From assembly GCA_002309395.1 (NCBI GenBank), contig DBWU01000023.1, positions 1 through 8,057 on the forward strand: DNA of 8,057 nucleotides, written 5' to 3'. The notes under the pieces are model-generated. The model was given only the letters and a program-made list of their open reading frames with translations. It ran no database searches and was not told where the DNA came from. The position numbers and the translations under genes were made by a program. Source of the DNA: Oscillospiraceae bacterium UBA1230. Its GTDB lineage: Bacteria; Bacillota; Clostridia; Oscillospirales; Oscillospiraceae. Numbering within the stretch: position 1 is the stretch's first letter; every line of letters begins with the position of its first letter. Shown in pieces: positions 1 to 7,931 of the stretch.

Positions 1-331
1 CAAAGAACGCCTCCATCTCCGAGGTGATCTCCGCGCCGCGCGCCTGCGCCGCGGCAAGCTGAGGCACGTCAGGGCGCAGTCCCGGTGTGCGGAATATAAC
101 CTCTGCGCCGTCCAGATGCTCCAGATACGCCTCACCCAGGGAGAAGCTGACGCCCAGAGAGCGCAGTTCACCCATCTTTTCCTCCGGCAGGGGCTGTTCT
201 TTTTTATCGCATGCCAGCACACAGACGCCCGATCGCGCCAGAAGCTCCAGAAGCGGCGTATTGCTCACGCCGATGCCGATGATCGCCACACGGCGGCTTT
301 TCAGTTTGTCAACGTAGGATGCAAGGGTCAC
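1..331 (-). CDS. murD: MurD, UDP-N-acetylmuramoyl-L-alanine--D-glutamate ligase (N-terminal 110 residues, cut by window edge)
   Basis: Cytoplasmic Mur ligase that adds D-glutamate to UDP-MurNAc-L-Ala using ATP, an essential peptidoglycan step. Only the N-terminal, nucleotide-sugar-binding domain is in the window. The Rossmann-like start RVAIIGIGVSNTPL (residues 19-32) and the FRTPGLRPDVPQL (80-92) and GAEITSEMEAFF (99-110) stretches are typical of clostridial MurD; the ATP loop (GTNGKT type) would follow past the left edge. I chose the GTG at 331 because GGGGAGG (340-346) lies 8 bases upstream and the protein then begins MTLASYVDKL, like its relatives. An in-frame ATG at 352 has a poor ribosome site and would leave only about 5 bases of leader after the predicted transcription start. 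Identification rests on recognised motifs; the start is less certain than the family. Confidence 0.88.
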   Translation of the reverse strand, partial: MTLASYVDKLKSRRVAIIGIGVSNTPLLELLARSGVCVLACDKKEQPLPEEKMGELRSLGVSFSLGEAYLEHLDGAEVIFRTPGLRPDVPQLAAAQARGAEITSEMEAFF

Positions 332-363
332 GCCTCGTCCCTCCCCATTCATTCTCTTTCCAT

Positions 364-392
364 ATTATACACGATCCGCCCCGTAAATTCAA
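364..392 (-). promoter_or_regulatory. SigA-type promoter of murD
   Basis: On the minus strand TTGAAT (387-392) is separated by exactly 17 bp from a perfect TATAAT (364-369). Transcription should start near 357, upstream of the GTG at 331 and its Shine-Dalgarno. It diverges from the rnpB promoter, with only 35 bp between the two -35 boxes. Confidence 0.8.
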
Positions 393-427
393 TGGAATTA
401 CAAAGGATTTACCCCGCAAGAAAAGCG

Positions 428-456
428 TTGACTTTCCCGCCCTGCTTGAGTACAAT
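428..456 (+). promoter_or_regulatory. SigA-type promoter of rnpB
   Basis: TTGACT (428-433), a 17-bp spacer, and TACAAT (451-456) make a near-consensus promoter. The predicted start near 463 coincides with the first base pairs of the RNase P RNA P1 helix, which supports both calls. Confidence 0.87.
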
Positions 457-462
457 ACATAG

Positions 463-811
463 CGTGAGTAGATCAGACAGTCGCGGGGGCAAGGCGAAAG
501 CCTGTCCGTGAGGAAAGTCCGGGCTCCACAGGGCAAGGATAACGGGTAACGCCCGCCGAAGGCGACTTCAGGACAAGTGCAACAGAGAGATACCGCCACA
601 GGGCTTTGCGCTGTGGTAAGGGTGGAAAGGTGAGGTAAGAGCTCACCCGTCGGCTGGAGACAGTTCGACGCTGTAAACTCTATCCGGAGCAACACCGGTA
701 TGGGAGCATACGGTTGGCCCGACCGCTCCCGGGGTGGCTGGACCGTACCGGCAACGGTACGGGTAGATAGATGACTGTCAAGACAGAACCCGGCTTACAG
801 ATCTGCTCACA
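463..811 (+). ncRNA. rnpB: RNase P RNA, bacterial type A
   Basis: Catalytic RNA that trims the 5' leader from pre-tRNAs together with RnpA protein. Conserved core segments are present in order: GAGGAAAGTCCGGGCTCC (510-527), GTGCAACAGAGAG (577-589), TAAACTC ... CCGGAGCAA (674-692), AGATGACTGTC and the 3' core ACAGAACCCGGCTTA (783-797). Helix P1 is visible as 464-474 pairing with 800-810 (one G-U), and P2 as GACAGTC (476-482) with GACTGTC (773-779). A GGT in the P15-like loop (712-714) is where the tRNA CCA end should bind. The order and the P15/P16-like region fit the ancestral type A seen in clostridia, not the Bacillus type B. The ends are inferred from the promoter and P1, so they are good to a few bases. 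Short open frames across it are shadows. Confidence 0.97.
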
Positions 812-822
812 GCTGATACGGA

Positions 823-855
823 CGCACCGGCGGCATACGCCGGTGCGCTCTTTTT
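823..855 (+). terminator. Intrinsic terminator of rnpB
   Basis: A perfect 10-bp GC-rich stem (823-832 with 838-847), loop GCATA, then CTCTTTTTA. It lies 11 bases after the mature 3' end of the RNA, so tspO probably depends on its own promoter or on readthrough. Confidence 0.9.
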
Positions 856-949
856 ATTCTCACGCATATCGCGCGCGAATTCGGGATAAACTTTTTTCAC
901 GGTATGAATACGCTTCACGCCGCATATTGTATCCACGGGTGATGAAAAC

Positions 950-1423
950 ATGAAAAAACACTGGATAACTTACGCGATATGGATCCTTGGTACCGAGGCG
1001 ATCGGCGCCCTTTCCGGCTTTCTGACCCGTGAAGGCACTGAGCTTTACAGCCAAGTGATCACAAAGCCTCCGCTCTCTCCTCCGGCGATCGTTTTCCCCA
1101 TCGTATGGGCGATCCTTTACGCGCTGATGGGCTTTTCCGCCGCCCGGATATATCTGGCGTCGCCTTCAGAAAACCGCTCTAACGGGTTATTACTGTATAT
1201 CGTGCAGCTGGCGTTCAACTTTGTCTGGAGCATCATCTTCTTCAATTTCCAGGCGTTTGCACTGGCGTTTTTCTGGCTGCTTGTCCTGTGGGCGTTGATC
1301 CTCTGGATGGTTTTGACCTTTCGGAAAGTGGACCGCACCGCGGCGCTGCTCCAGATCCCGTATCTGATCTGGTGTCTCTTCGCCCTGTATCTCACCGCCG
1401 GCGTGTGGATCCTGAACCGATAA
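950..1423 (+). CDS. tspO: TspO/MBR family tryptophan-rich membrane protein
   Basis: Five-helix integral membrane protein of the TspO/MBR (peripheral benzodiazepine receptor-like) family. Family members bind porphyrins and sterol-like ligands; the physiological role in anaerobic Firmicutes is not settled. Length is 157 aa, the usual size. Visible hallmarks are KPPLSPPAIVFPIVWAILYALMG (split as KPPLSPP 39-45 and VFPIVWAILYALMG 48-61), the QLAFNFVWS segment (86-94) and the C-terminal IPYLIWCLFALYLTAGVW (136-153). Predicted helices lie near 8-25, 47-67, 80-100, 103-123 and 131-154. The ATG at 950 is preceded by GGGTGAT (937-943) at 6 bases. No convincing promoter is seen in 856-936. It sits alone between the rnpB terminator and a shared terminator, so no operon partner hints at a function. 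Confidence 0.93.
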   Translation: MKKHWITYAIWILGTEAIGALSGFLTREGTELYSQVITKPPLSPPAIVFPIVWAILYALMGFSAARIYLASPSENRSNGLLLYIVQLAFNFVWSIIFFNFQAFALAFFWLLVLWALILWMVLTFRKVDRTAALLQIPYLIWCLFALYLTAGVWILNR

Positions 1424-1458
1424 AAAAAGCATCTCCGAACACTTCGGAGATGCTTTTT
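1424..1458. terminator. Bidirectional terminator between convergent tspO and murE-like gene
   Basis: An 11-bp perfect stem, GCATCTCCGAA (1429-1439) with 1443-1453, loop CAC, flanked by AAAAA on the left and TTTTT on the right. It can end transcription from tspO (plus) and from the murE-like gene (minus). It starts directly after the tspO stop codon and ends 3 bases before the murE-like stop. Confidence 0.93.
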
Positions 1459-1461
1459 CAG

Positions 1462-2919
1462 TTACCGCTTCCCGCTGAAATACTTCCACACGGATTCATA
1501 GTCGGAGTAATGCACCAGCTTGCCGCAGATCTTCTGCTCCGTTTCCTGTCCCTTGCCCAGCAGAAGCACGATGTCGCCCTTCCGGGCGTGGTCGAGGGCG
1601 TAAAACACCGCCTCCTCCCGGTCGGGAACGATCACGTATGCGCCGCCCGCGGCTTTTACGTAGCCGGCGATCTCCTCGGCGATCTTGACAGGATCTTCAA
1701 AGTTGGGGTCGTCGGTGGTGATCACGCTCAAATCGGCATAGGTACCGCTGACGGTACCCACCTCCTTGCGGCGGAGCTGCGCCCGGCTCCCCACCGCGCC
1801 GAACACAGTGATCAGGCGGTTATGCTCATACGCCTCCAGCGTATCCATCAGCGCCTCAAAACTGCGCTTGTTGTGGGCGTAGTCGATGATCACATCGTAT
1901 TCCGCCGGCACGTCCAGGCAGTCGTTGCGCCCCACCACCTTTGCCTTTGCCAGGCCGTTTGCCGCCTGCTGCAGGGATATGCCTAACAGATGGCAAACCG
2001 CCAGCGCCGCCAGCGCGTTATACACGGAGAAGCGCCCCGGCATAGCGGTTTGCATCCGATACGTTTCCCCCGGCGTCTGGCAGGAAAAGCCGACGCCGAA
2101 CAGACGCGGCGCGCGGATGGGGCGGATATCCGTCGCCCAGAAATCCGCCGGTTTTTCCAGTCCGAACGTATAATGAGGCACCTGCAATTCCCCGATGATC
2201 TCTTGGGAAAACGGATCGTCCGCATTCAGCACGGCGGCTTTGCATTGGCGGAACAACTGCTTTTTCCAGCCGGCGTATTCCTCGTAGCTCTCGTGCTCGT
2301 AGCCTCCGATATGGTCGGGTGAGATATTGGTAAATACCGCCGCGTCAAAGGTAAGTCCTTTCACGCGTTGGCTCTTGAGCCCCAGGGAGGACACCTCCAT
2401 CACCACCACGCGGCAACCCGCGTCCGCCATATCTCGGAACAGGCGCAGACAGTCGATGGATTCCGGCGTGGTGTTGGCGGTGGGAAACGTCTTGCCGTTA
2501 TAGATCGCGCCGGCGGTGCCGATGGTGCCGCACCGGATCCCCACGTCGTTGAGGCAGGAACCCAGCATACCGGTGGTAGAGGTCTTCCCTTTTGTGCCGG
2601 TAATGCCCACCAGCTTCAATTCCCGCTCCGGGTGGCGGTAAAAATTACCGCCGATGGTCATCAGCGCGCCGCGGGTATCGGCGGTGACGATCTGCAAAGC
2701 GTCTTCCGGCAAGTCTACCGGGTGCTCCAGCAGAAACGCTCTGGTGCCTTTATCATAGGCGGAGCGGGCGTACTGATGCCCGTCGGAAAACGTGCCGTTG
2801 AGCGCCACGAAAAGCGCGTCCGGCGCGGCTTGACGGGAATCGTACACGATGGAGCCGATCTCCCTCGTGTCGCTGCAGGGTGTGCAGGATAAGCCCTGCA
2901 AAACCTCGGTCAGTTTCAT
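1462..2919 (-). CDS. murE: MurE-type UDP-N-acetylmuramoyl-tripeptide ligase, with atypical DDPN amino-acid motif
   Basis: Mur ligase that adds the third residue (meso-DAP, L-Lys or similar) to UDP-MurNAc-L-Ala-D-Glu with ATP, in the cytoplasm. At 485 aa it has the full three domains: N-terminal UDP-sugar domain with YDSR (26-29), central ATPase with GTKGKTST (108-115), TANTTPES (147-154), EVSSLGL (175-181), TNISPDH (197-203) and the Lys pair 219-220, one of which is probably carbamylated, and a C-terminal domain with DYAHN (346-350) and GKGQE (455-459). Where meso-DAP enzymes have DNPR it has DDPN (403-406), and GAVGSRAQLRRKE replaces the usual GxGGDRDxxKRP stretch. It could therefore be a Lys-type or paralogous enzyme beside a canonical MurE elsewhere. 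ATG at 2919 has AAAGGAA at 6-bp spacing and a promoter just upstream. Confidence 0.87.
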   Translation of the reverse strand: MKLTEVLQGLSCTPCSDTREIGSIVYDSRQAAPDALFVALNGTFSDGHQYARSAYDKGTRAFLLEHPVDLPEDALQIVTADTRGALMTIGGNFYRHPERELKLVGITGTKGKTSTTGMLGSCLNDVGIRCGTIGTAGAIYNGKTFPTANTTPESIDCLRLFRDMADAGCRVVVMEVSSLGLKSQRVKGLTFDAAVFTNISPDHIGGYEHESYEEYAGWKKQLFRQCKAAVLNADDPFSQEIIGELQVPHYTFGLEKPADFWATDIRPIRAPRLFGVGFSCQTPGETYRMQTAMPGRFSVYNALAALAVCHLLGISLQQAANGLAKAKVVGRNDCLDVPAEYDVIIDYAHNKRSFEALMDTLEAYEHNRLITVFGAVGSRAQLRRKEVGTVSGTYADLSVITTDDPNFEDPVKIAEEIAGYVKAAGGAYVIVPDREEAVFYALDHARKGDIVLLLGKGQETEQKICGKLVHYSDYESVWKYFSGKR

Positions 2920-2964
2920 ACGGTATTCCTTTCCGCCCCGTAAGGGCGATTCATTTCACCGCTC

Positions 2965-2993
2965 ATTATACCCGTATTTGCGCCGGATAGCAA
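2965..2993 (-). promoter_or_regulatory. SigA-type promoter of the murE-like gene
   Basis: TTGCTA (2988-2993), a 17-bp spacer and a perfect TATAAT (2965-2970) on the minus strand. Predicted start near 2958 gives a leader of about 39 bases containing the GGAAAGGAA ribosome site (2926-2934). Confidence 0.83.
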
Positions 2994-3028
2994 GAAAAAA
3001 CAACCGGCACATTCTCTTTTCCCGGCGC

Positions 3029-3063
3029 AAAAAAGCGGCAGACCGCACGTCACGGTCTGCCGC
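3029..3063 (-). terminator. Intrinsic terminator of the beta-helix lipoprotein gene
   Basis: Read on the minus strand, an 11-bp perfect GC-rich stem (3053-3063 with 3035-3045) and 7-base loop are followed by six T residues (3034-3029). It lies about 30 bases past the lipoprotein stop and about 35 bases before the murE promoter, insulating the two genes. Confidence 0.9.
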
Positions 3064-3093
3064 CTTTACTGATCCTTTCCGTGATACGGGTCT

Positions 3094-4983
<1,890 letters not shown>

Positions 4984-5055
4984 AGGAAAATCACTCCTTT
5001 CATGCTCATGAGGGAAACGGTCTCTCTTTCTCTCGCCGCCCCCTGTCTTGACCGT

Positions 5056-5080
5056 AGTATATGGGGCGAAACTGAATCAA
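5056..5080 (-). promoter_or_regulatory. Possible weak promoter of the lipoprotein gene
   Basis: TATACT (5056-5061) on the minus strand is a fair -10. The nearest -35-like box, TTGATT (5075-5080), is only 13 bp away, which is too short for normal SigA spacing. The A/T-rich tract at 5083-5122 could act as an UP element. The position, about 70 bases before the start codon, is plausible, but the call is weak. Confidence 0.3.
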
Positions 5081-5115
5081 AGCTTAAAAAAACAGTGTTC
5101 TTCAAAAATTTTTAT

Positions 5116-5145
5116 AAAAAAAGCCGCGCCCGGTATCGGGCGCGG
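5116..5145 (-). terminator. Intrinsic terminator of the flavodiiron-rubredoxin operon
   Basis: On the minus strand, a 9-bp stem of only G and C (5137-5145 with 5124-5132), loop ATAC, then seven T residues (5122-5116). It lies 14 bases after the rubredoxin stop codon. Confidence 0.92.
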
Positions 5146-5159
5146 TCTTTTTACCGTAT

Positions 5160-5276
5160 TTACGCTTCTTCCTCAAACTGGTCGGCGCCTACGCCGCACA
5201 CCGGGCAGACGTAATCGGCGGGCAGCTCGTCGCCTTCATAGACGTAACCGCAGATCGTGCAGACAAATTTCTTCAT
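5160..5276 (-). CDS. Free-standing 38-aa mini-rubredoxin
   Basis: Small iron-sulfur-type electron carrier with one Fe held by four Cys. The 38-residue protein begins MKKFVCTICGYVYEG and has C6-x2-C9 and C24-x2-C27 in CPVCG, the rubredoxin knuckles. Ordinary rubredoxins have about 52 residues; this one lacks the middle loop, as do the rubredoxin domains of rubrerythrins. It matches the C-terminal domain of the upstream flavodiiron protein at about 24 of 37 positions. Its ATG overlaps the TGA of that gene (ATGA, 5273-5276), with AGGGAGGAGGAG just upstream inside the neighbour, so translation is coupled. It probably passes electrons from an NAD(P)H:rubredoxin oxidoreductase to the flavodiiron protein or to peroxide-reducing partners; this role is inference. 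Confidence 0.92.
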   Translation of the reverse strand: MKKFVCTICGYVYEGDELPADYVCPVCGVGADQFEEEA

Positions 5277-6625
5277 CCCTGCTTCTCCTCCTCCCTGAAA
5301 TATTGCGCGCCCGCACCGCAGACGGGGCACGTATAATCCTCCGGCAATACCTCGCCGTCATACACGTAACCGCAGACCTTGCACACAAAACGCTTTGCCG
5401 GCAACGCTTCCGCCGCCGCGCCGGCAGTACCGTCCAGGTCGGCACACAGCGTATCCGCCAGCGCCTCGATCTTCTCCACCTGATCTGCCGACGGCGCGGA
5501 ACGCACCGTCAGCGTATCGTGGAGTTTCTCCCAGTGGAGCGGCTCCAGGATCGATTCCATTCCCTTGGCCGCCGCCGGCGCCCAGGAACCGTTTTCGATC
5601 AGGGCGTATTTCCTGTTTTGCAGGTTGTGGGCGGCAATATCATGGAGCAGCTCGTCCATCGTGATGAAAACGCCCATATTATACGTGGTGGTGGCAAACA
5701 CAAGATGGCTGTACCGAAACGCCTCCGAGAGCACGTAGCTGGCGTTGGTCACCGACACGTCGTACATCTGCACCGCGATCCCCCGCTCGCTCAACCGGCA
5801 CGCCAGCGCGTTGGCGGCGGACTCGGTGTTGCCGTACACGGTGGAATAGGCGATCAGCACGCCCCGTACCTCCGGCTCATAGCGACTCCACAGGTCGTAT
5901 TTCCCCAGAAGATAGCCGATATTCTCCCGCCATACGAAACCGTGGAGCGGCAACAGCATGCGAACGTCCATACCTGCCGCCTTTTTCAGCACTGCCTGCA
6001 CCTGCTGACCGTATTTACCTACGATGTTGGTGTAATACCGCCGCGCCGGATCCAGATAGTCCCGGTCAAAATCCACCTCGTCGGCAAATAAATGCCCGTT
6101 GAGTGCGTTAAAGCAGCCGAACGCGTCCGCCGACAGCAGCAGACGATCCGTCCGGTCATAGGTCATCAGCACCTCCGGCCAGTGTACCATGGGCGCCGCC
6201 ACGAACTGAAGTGTATGGCGGCCGGTGGAGAGCGTATCGCCCTCTTTCAAAACGTGTACGTTGCCGTCCAGCTTATCGCCGAAAAACTGCCGCATCATAT
6301 TGCGCGCCGCGGCGGAGCAGTAGATCTCCAGCTCCGGCCACAGCAACAGCAGATCCTCCAGCTCGGCGGTGTGATCCGGCTCCATGTGATGCACCACCAC
6401 CGCGTCCAGCTTTCGCCCGTGAAGCGCATGCAAAAGATTCTCGCGGAACTGGCGGCGCACGGCGCTGTCCACCGTGTCAAAAAGCACCGTCTTCTCGTCC
6501 GACAGGAGATAGCTGTTGAAGGAAATGCCGTACGGTACGTCGAACACGCCTTCAAACATGGCGAGCCTGCGCCCGTCGGCGCCGACCCACGTATAATCCT
6601 CATTGACCTTTCTCGTGCAGTACAT
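5273..6625 (-). CDS. fprA: FprA-type flavodiiron protein with fused C-terminal rubredoxin domain (O2/NO reductase)
   Basis: Cytoplasmic enzyme that reduces O2 to water and/or NO to N2O, protecting anaerobes. The 450-aa protein has a metallo-beta-lactamase-like diiron domain with the full ligand set H80-x-E82-x-D84, H148, D167 and H228, a flavodoxin domain (about 254-400) with FMN phosphate loop AYSTVYGNTESA (259-270), and a rubredoxin domain (411-450; C415, C418, C433, C436). The last fusion resembles flavorubredoxin but with a short domain. I place the start at the ATG at 6625 (MYCTRKVNED), typical for the family and preceded by GGGAGGG (6630-6636). The longer frame reaching 6709 would begin upstream of the promoter. 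It is the first gene of a two-gene operon with the free rubredoxin. Whether O2 or NO is preferred cannot be told from sequence. Confidence 0.95.
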   Translation of the reverse strand: MYCTRKVNEDYTWVGADGRRLAMFEGVFDVPYGISFNSYLLSDEKTVLFDTVDSAVRRQFRENLLHALHGRKLDAVVVHHMEPDHTAELEDLLLLWPELEIYCSAAARNMMRQFFGDKLDGNVHVLKEGDTLSTGRHTLQFVAAPMVHWPEVLMTYDRTDRLLLSADAFGCFNALNGHLFADEVDFDRDYLDPARRYYTNIVGKYGQQVQAVLKKAAGMDVRMLLPLHGFVWRENIGYLLGKYDLWSRYEPEVRGVLIAYSTVYGNTESAANALACRLSERGIAVQMYDVSVTNASYVLSEAFRYSHLVFATTTYNMGVFITMDELLHDIAAHNLQNRKYALIENGSWAPAAAKGMESILEPLHWEKLHDTLTVRSAPSADQVEKIEALADTLCADLDGTAGAAAEALPAKRFVCKVCGYVYDGEVLPEDYTCPVCGAGAQYFREEEKQG

Positions 6626-6656
6626 AATGCCCTCCCGCATTGATCTCGTTAGGCTG

Positions 6657-6685
6657 ATATTACCATGTTTTCCCTGCGGTGGCAA
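6657..6685 (-). promoter_or_regulatory. Promoter of the flavodiiron-rubredoxin operon
   Basis: On the minus strand TTGCCA (6680-6685, 5 of 6 to consensus), 17-bp spacer, and TAATAT (6657-6662) with a TG one base upstream of it (extended -10). Predicted start near 6650 leaves about 25 bases of leader. No operator-like palindrome is obvious around it. Confidence 0.72.
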
Positions 6686-6710
6686 GAGAAAAAACGGCTC
6701 GCGGCGCAAG

Positions 6711-6742
6711 AAAAAAGGAACGCCCTCTCAAAAGAGCGTTCC
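6711..6742 (-). terminator. Intrinsic terminator of the infC-rpmI-rplT operon
   Basis: On the minus strand, a 10-bp stem (GGAACGCTCT with AGGGCGTTCC, one G-T pair; 6717-6742), loop TTTGAG, then six T residues (6716-6711). It lies 17 bases after the rplT stop and separates this operon from the flavodiiron promoter. Confidence 0.92.
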
Positions 6743-6759
6743 TCTCAGGATGATTTTAT

Positions 6760-7110
6760 TTACGCCTTTTTCGCCAGATCGCACAGCGCGGCAAACGCCA
6801 CGGCGTCGTTGACGGCCATCTCGCTGAGCATCTTGCGGTTGATCTCCACGCCGGCGACCTTCAGGCCGTGCATAAAGGTGGAATAGTTCATGCCGTTGAG
6901 CTTGCAGGCGGCGCTGATACGGGTGATCCACAGCTTGCGGAAATCTCTCTTCTTCAGCCGGCGGCTTACGTACGCGTAGGTCAGGGACTTCATGACCTGC
7001 TCGTTCGCCATCTTGAAGTGCTTGGACTTGGCGCCCCAATAACCCTTCGCCAGCTTCAGGATCTTATTTCTTCTTTTGCGCGTCATCATCGCGCCTTTGA
7101 TTCTTGCCAT
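6760..7110 (-). CDS. rplT: 50S ribosomal protein L20
   Basis: Binds 23S rRNA early in large-subunit assembly and, in E. coli and B. subtilis, represses its own operon by binding an rRNA-like site in the mRNA. The 116-aa length is normal. The very basic N-terminal tail (MARIKGAMMTRKRRNKILK) and the family stretches AKGYWGAKSKHFKMANEQV (21-39) and YVSRRLKKRDFRKLWI (47-62) identify it. ATG at 7110 has AGGAGG (7119-7124) at good spacing. It is the last gene of infC-rpmI-rplT, 33 bases after rpmI, and is followed by a terminator. Confidence 0.99.
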   Translation of the reverse strand: MARIKGAMMTRKRRNKILKLAKGYWGAKSKHFKMANEQVMKSLTYAYVSRRLKKRDFRKLWITRISAACKLNGMNYSTFMHGLKVAGVEINRKMLSEMAVNDAVAFAALCDLAKKA

Positions 7111-7143
7111 AATTCGTAGCCTCCTATTCTAACGCAGCGTCGA

Positions 7144-7341
7144 TTATTTGTAAGGGATCATCTTGCGGATGGCGGACTCGTTGGTGCCATCGGCATAGGT
7201 GGTGCTGCGCAGACGACGGCCGCGCTTGGTATCCTTCTTCGTCAGGATGTGACTTTTGAACGCGTGCGCTCTTTTGACCTTACCGGTTTTGGTGAGGTTG
7301 AAACGCTTTTTGGCTCCACTGTGGGTTTTCAGTTTAGGCAT
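7144..7341 (-). CDS. rpmI: 50S ribosomal protein L35
   Basis: Small basic large-subunit protein, 65 aa, normal size. MPKLKTHSGAKKRF, then TKTGKVKRAHAFKSHILTKK read in two parts around residues 17-36, and RRLRS mark the family. ATG at 7341 follows GGAAGGAG (7352-7359) at 10 bases. It lies 57 bases after infC; that gap repeats sequence blocks of the infC leader and can form a hairpin (see the element at 7343-7387). It is cotranscribed with rplT. Confidence 0.99.
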   Translation of the reverse strand: MPKLKTHSGAKKRFNLTKTGKVKRAHAFKSHILTKKDTKRGRRLRSTTYADGTNESAIRKMIPYK

Positions 7342-7342
7342 A

Positions 7343-7387
7343 GCTTTTTTCTCCTTCCGTTGACTTCCTTTGCCACGGGGGGCAAAG
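7343..7387 (-). promoter_or_regulatory. infC-rpmI intergenic element: hairpin plus blocks shared with the infC leader
   Basis: On the minus strand a 7-bp hairpin CTTTGCC/GGCAAAG (7381-7387 with 7368-7374, loop CCCCGT) stands just before the rpmI ribosome site. Three blocks, GTGGCAAAG (7368-7376), GTCAAC (7359-7364) and GAAAAAAGC (7343-7351), recur in the same order in the infC leader (8009-8017, 8001-8006, 7989-7997). The last block lies between the rpmI Shine-Dalgarno and its ATG, so a bound protein would hide the start. A second L20-type operator is a reasonable guess, not a demonstrated one. Confidence 0.45.
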
Positions 7388-7398
7388 AGAACCGTGAT

Positions 7399-7917
7399 TT
7401 ACTTGGCCGCCTTGGGCGCCAGGAACATGGACATATTCCTGCCTTCCAGCTTAGCCGCCTTTTCCATGTTGGCAATTTCACTGCAGGATTCCGCAAACTT
7501 GATCAGCAGATCCCGCCCGATCTCGGTGTGCGCCATCTCTCTGCCGCGAAAACGCACGGATACCTTCACCCGGTTGCCTTCGGACAAAAATTTCTGGGCG
7601 CTTTTGAGCTTCGTGTTAAAATCGCCCACGTCGATGCTGGGGGACATACGGATCTCTTTGATCTCCACAACGTGCTGGTTCTTCTTGGCTTCCTTTTCCC
7701 GCTTACTCTGCTCAAACCGGAACTTACCGTAGTTCATCAGCTTGCATACCGGCGGCACAGCCTGCGGTGAGATCTTCACCAGATCGAGCCCGCGCTCATC
7801 GGCGATCTTCAGCGCCTCGTCGCTGGACACGATGCCCAACTGCTCGCCGTCTTCACCGATCAAACGCACTTCCTTGTCGCGGATCTCCTCGTTCAGTTGA
7901 TGCGTTACCTTGCTAAT
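7399..7917 (-). CDS. infC: Translation initiation factor IF-3, with AUU start codon
   Basis: Binds the 30S subunit, keeps subunits apart and checks the start codon-anticodon pairing. From the ATT at 7917 the protein has 172 aa and begins (M)SKVTHQLNEEIRDKEVRLI, as in other IF-3s. The family signature KLMNYGKFRFEQSK is at 59-72, between the N-terminal domain and the C-terminal domain (from about residue 85). A strong GGAGGTG (7925-7931) sits 7 bases before the ATT, and no ATG or GTG nearby in frame has a ribosome site. A longer frame from the TTG at 7971 would begin inside the leader terminator hairpin. AUU starts are known for infC in E. coli and Geobacillus, where IF-3 represses its own translation; the same loop is likely here. 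First gene of infC-rpmI-rplT. Confidence 0.97.
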   Translation of the reverse strand: MSKVTHQLNEEIRDKEVRLIGEDGEQLGIVSSDEALKIADERGLDLVKISPQAVPPVCKLMNYGKFRFEQSKREKEAKKNQHVVEIKEIRMSPSIDVGDFNTKLKSAQKFLSEGNRVKVSVRFRGREMAHTEIGRDLLIKFAESCSEIANMEKAAKLEGRNMSMFLAPKAAK

Positions 7918-7924
7918 GCGAAAG

Positions 7925-7931
7925 CACCTCC
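7925..7931 (-). promoter_or_regulatory. Shine-Dalgarno of infC that fixes the ATT start
   Basis: GGAGGTG on the minus strand, 7 bases before the ATT at 7915-7917. It is the only strong ribosome site between the leader terminator and the conserved IF-3 N-terminus, so it decides the start codon. Confidence 0.92.

Noticed and set aside
309..695. Minus-strand frame of 128 aa overlapping rnpB and the murD promoter.
   Set aside because: It is antisense to a recognised structured RNA and overlaps two promoters; no coding signal.
869..878. Alternating CG palindrome TCGCGCGCGA upstream of tspO, considered as an operator or Z-DNA site.
   Set aside because: It is short and easily found by chance at this GC content, and no promoter could be placed next to it.
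942..953. Three-codon frame ATG-AAA-ACA-TGA overlapping the tspO start by ATGA.
   Set aside because: It arises from the ribosome-site region itself, and there is nothing to show that it is used for coupling.
1288..1986. Plus-strand frame of 232 aa running across the tspO end and antisense to the murE-like gene.
   Set aside because: It crosses the strong bidirectional terminator and overlaps two well supported genes in other frames.
5048..6643. Plus-strand open frames opposite the flavodiiron gene (5048-6091 of 347 aa and 6092-6643 of 183 aa).
   Set aside because: The opposite strand encodes an intact enzyme with all metal ligands. The frames are Arg-rich, lack ribosome sites and resemble nothing known.
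6626..6709. 28-residue N-terminal extension of the flavodiiron protein starting at 6709.
   Set aside because: It would begin upstream of the predicted promoter and lacks a ribosome site; relatives begin at the residue coded at 6625.
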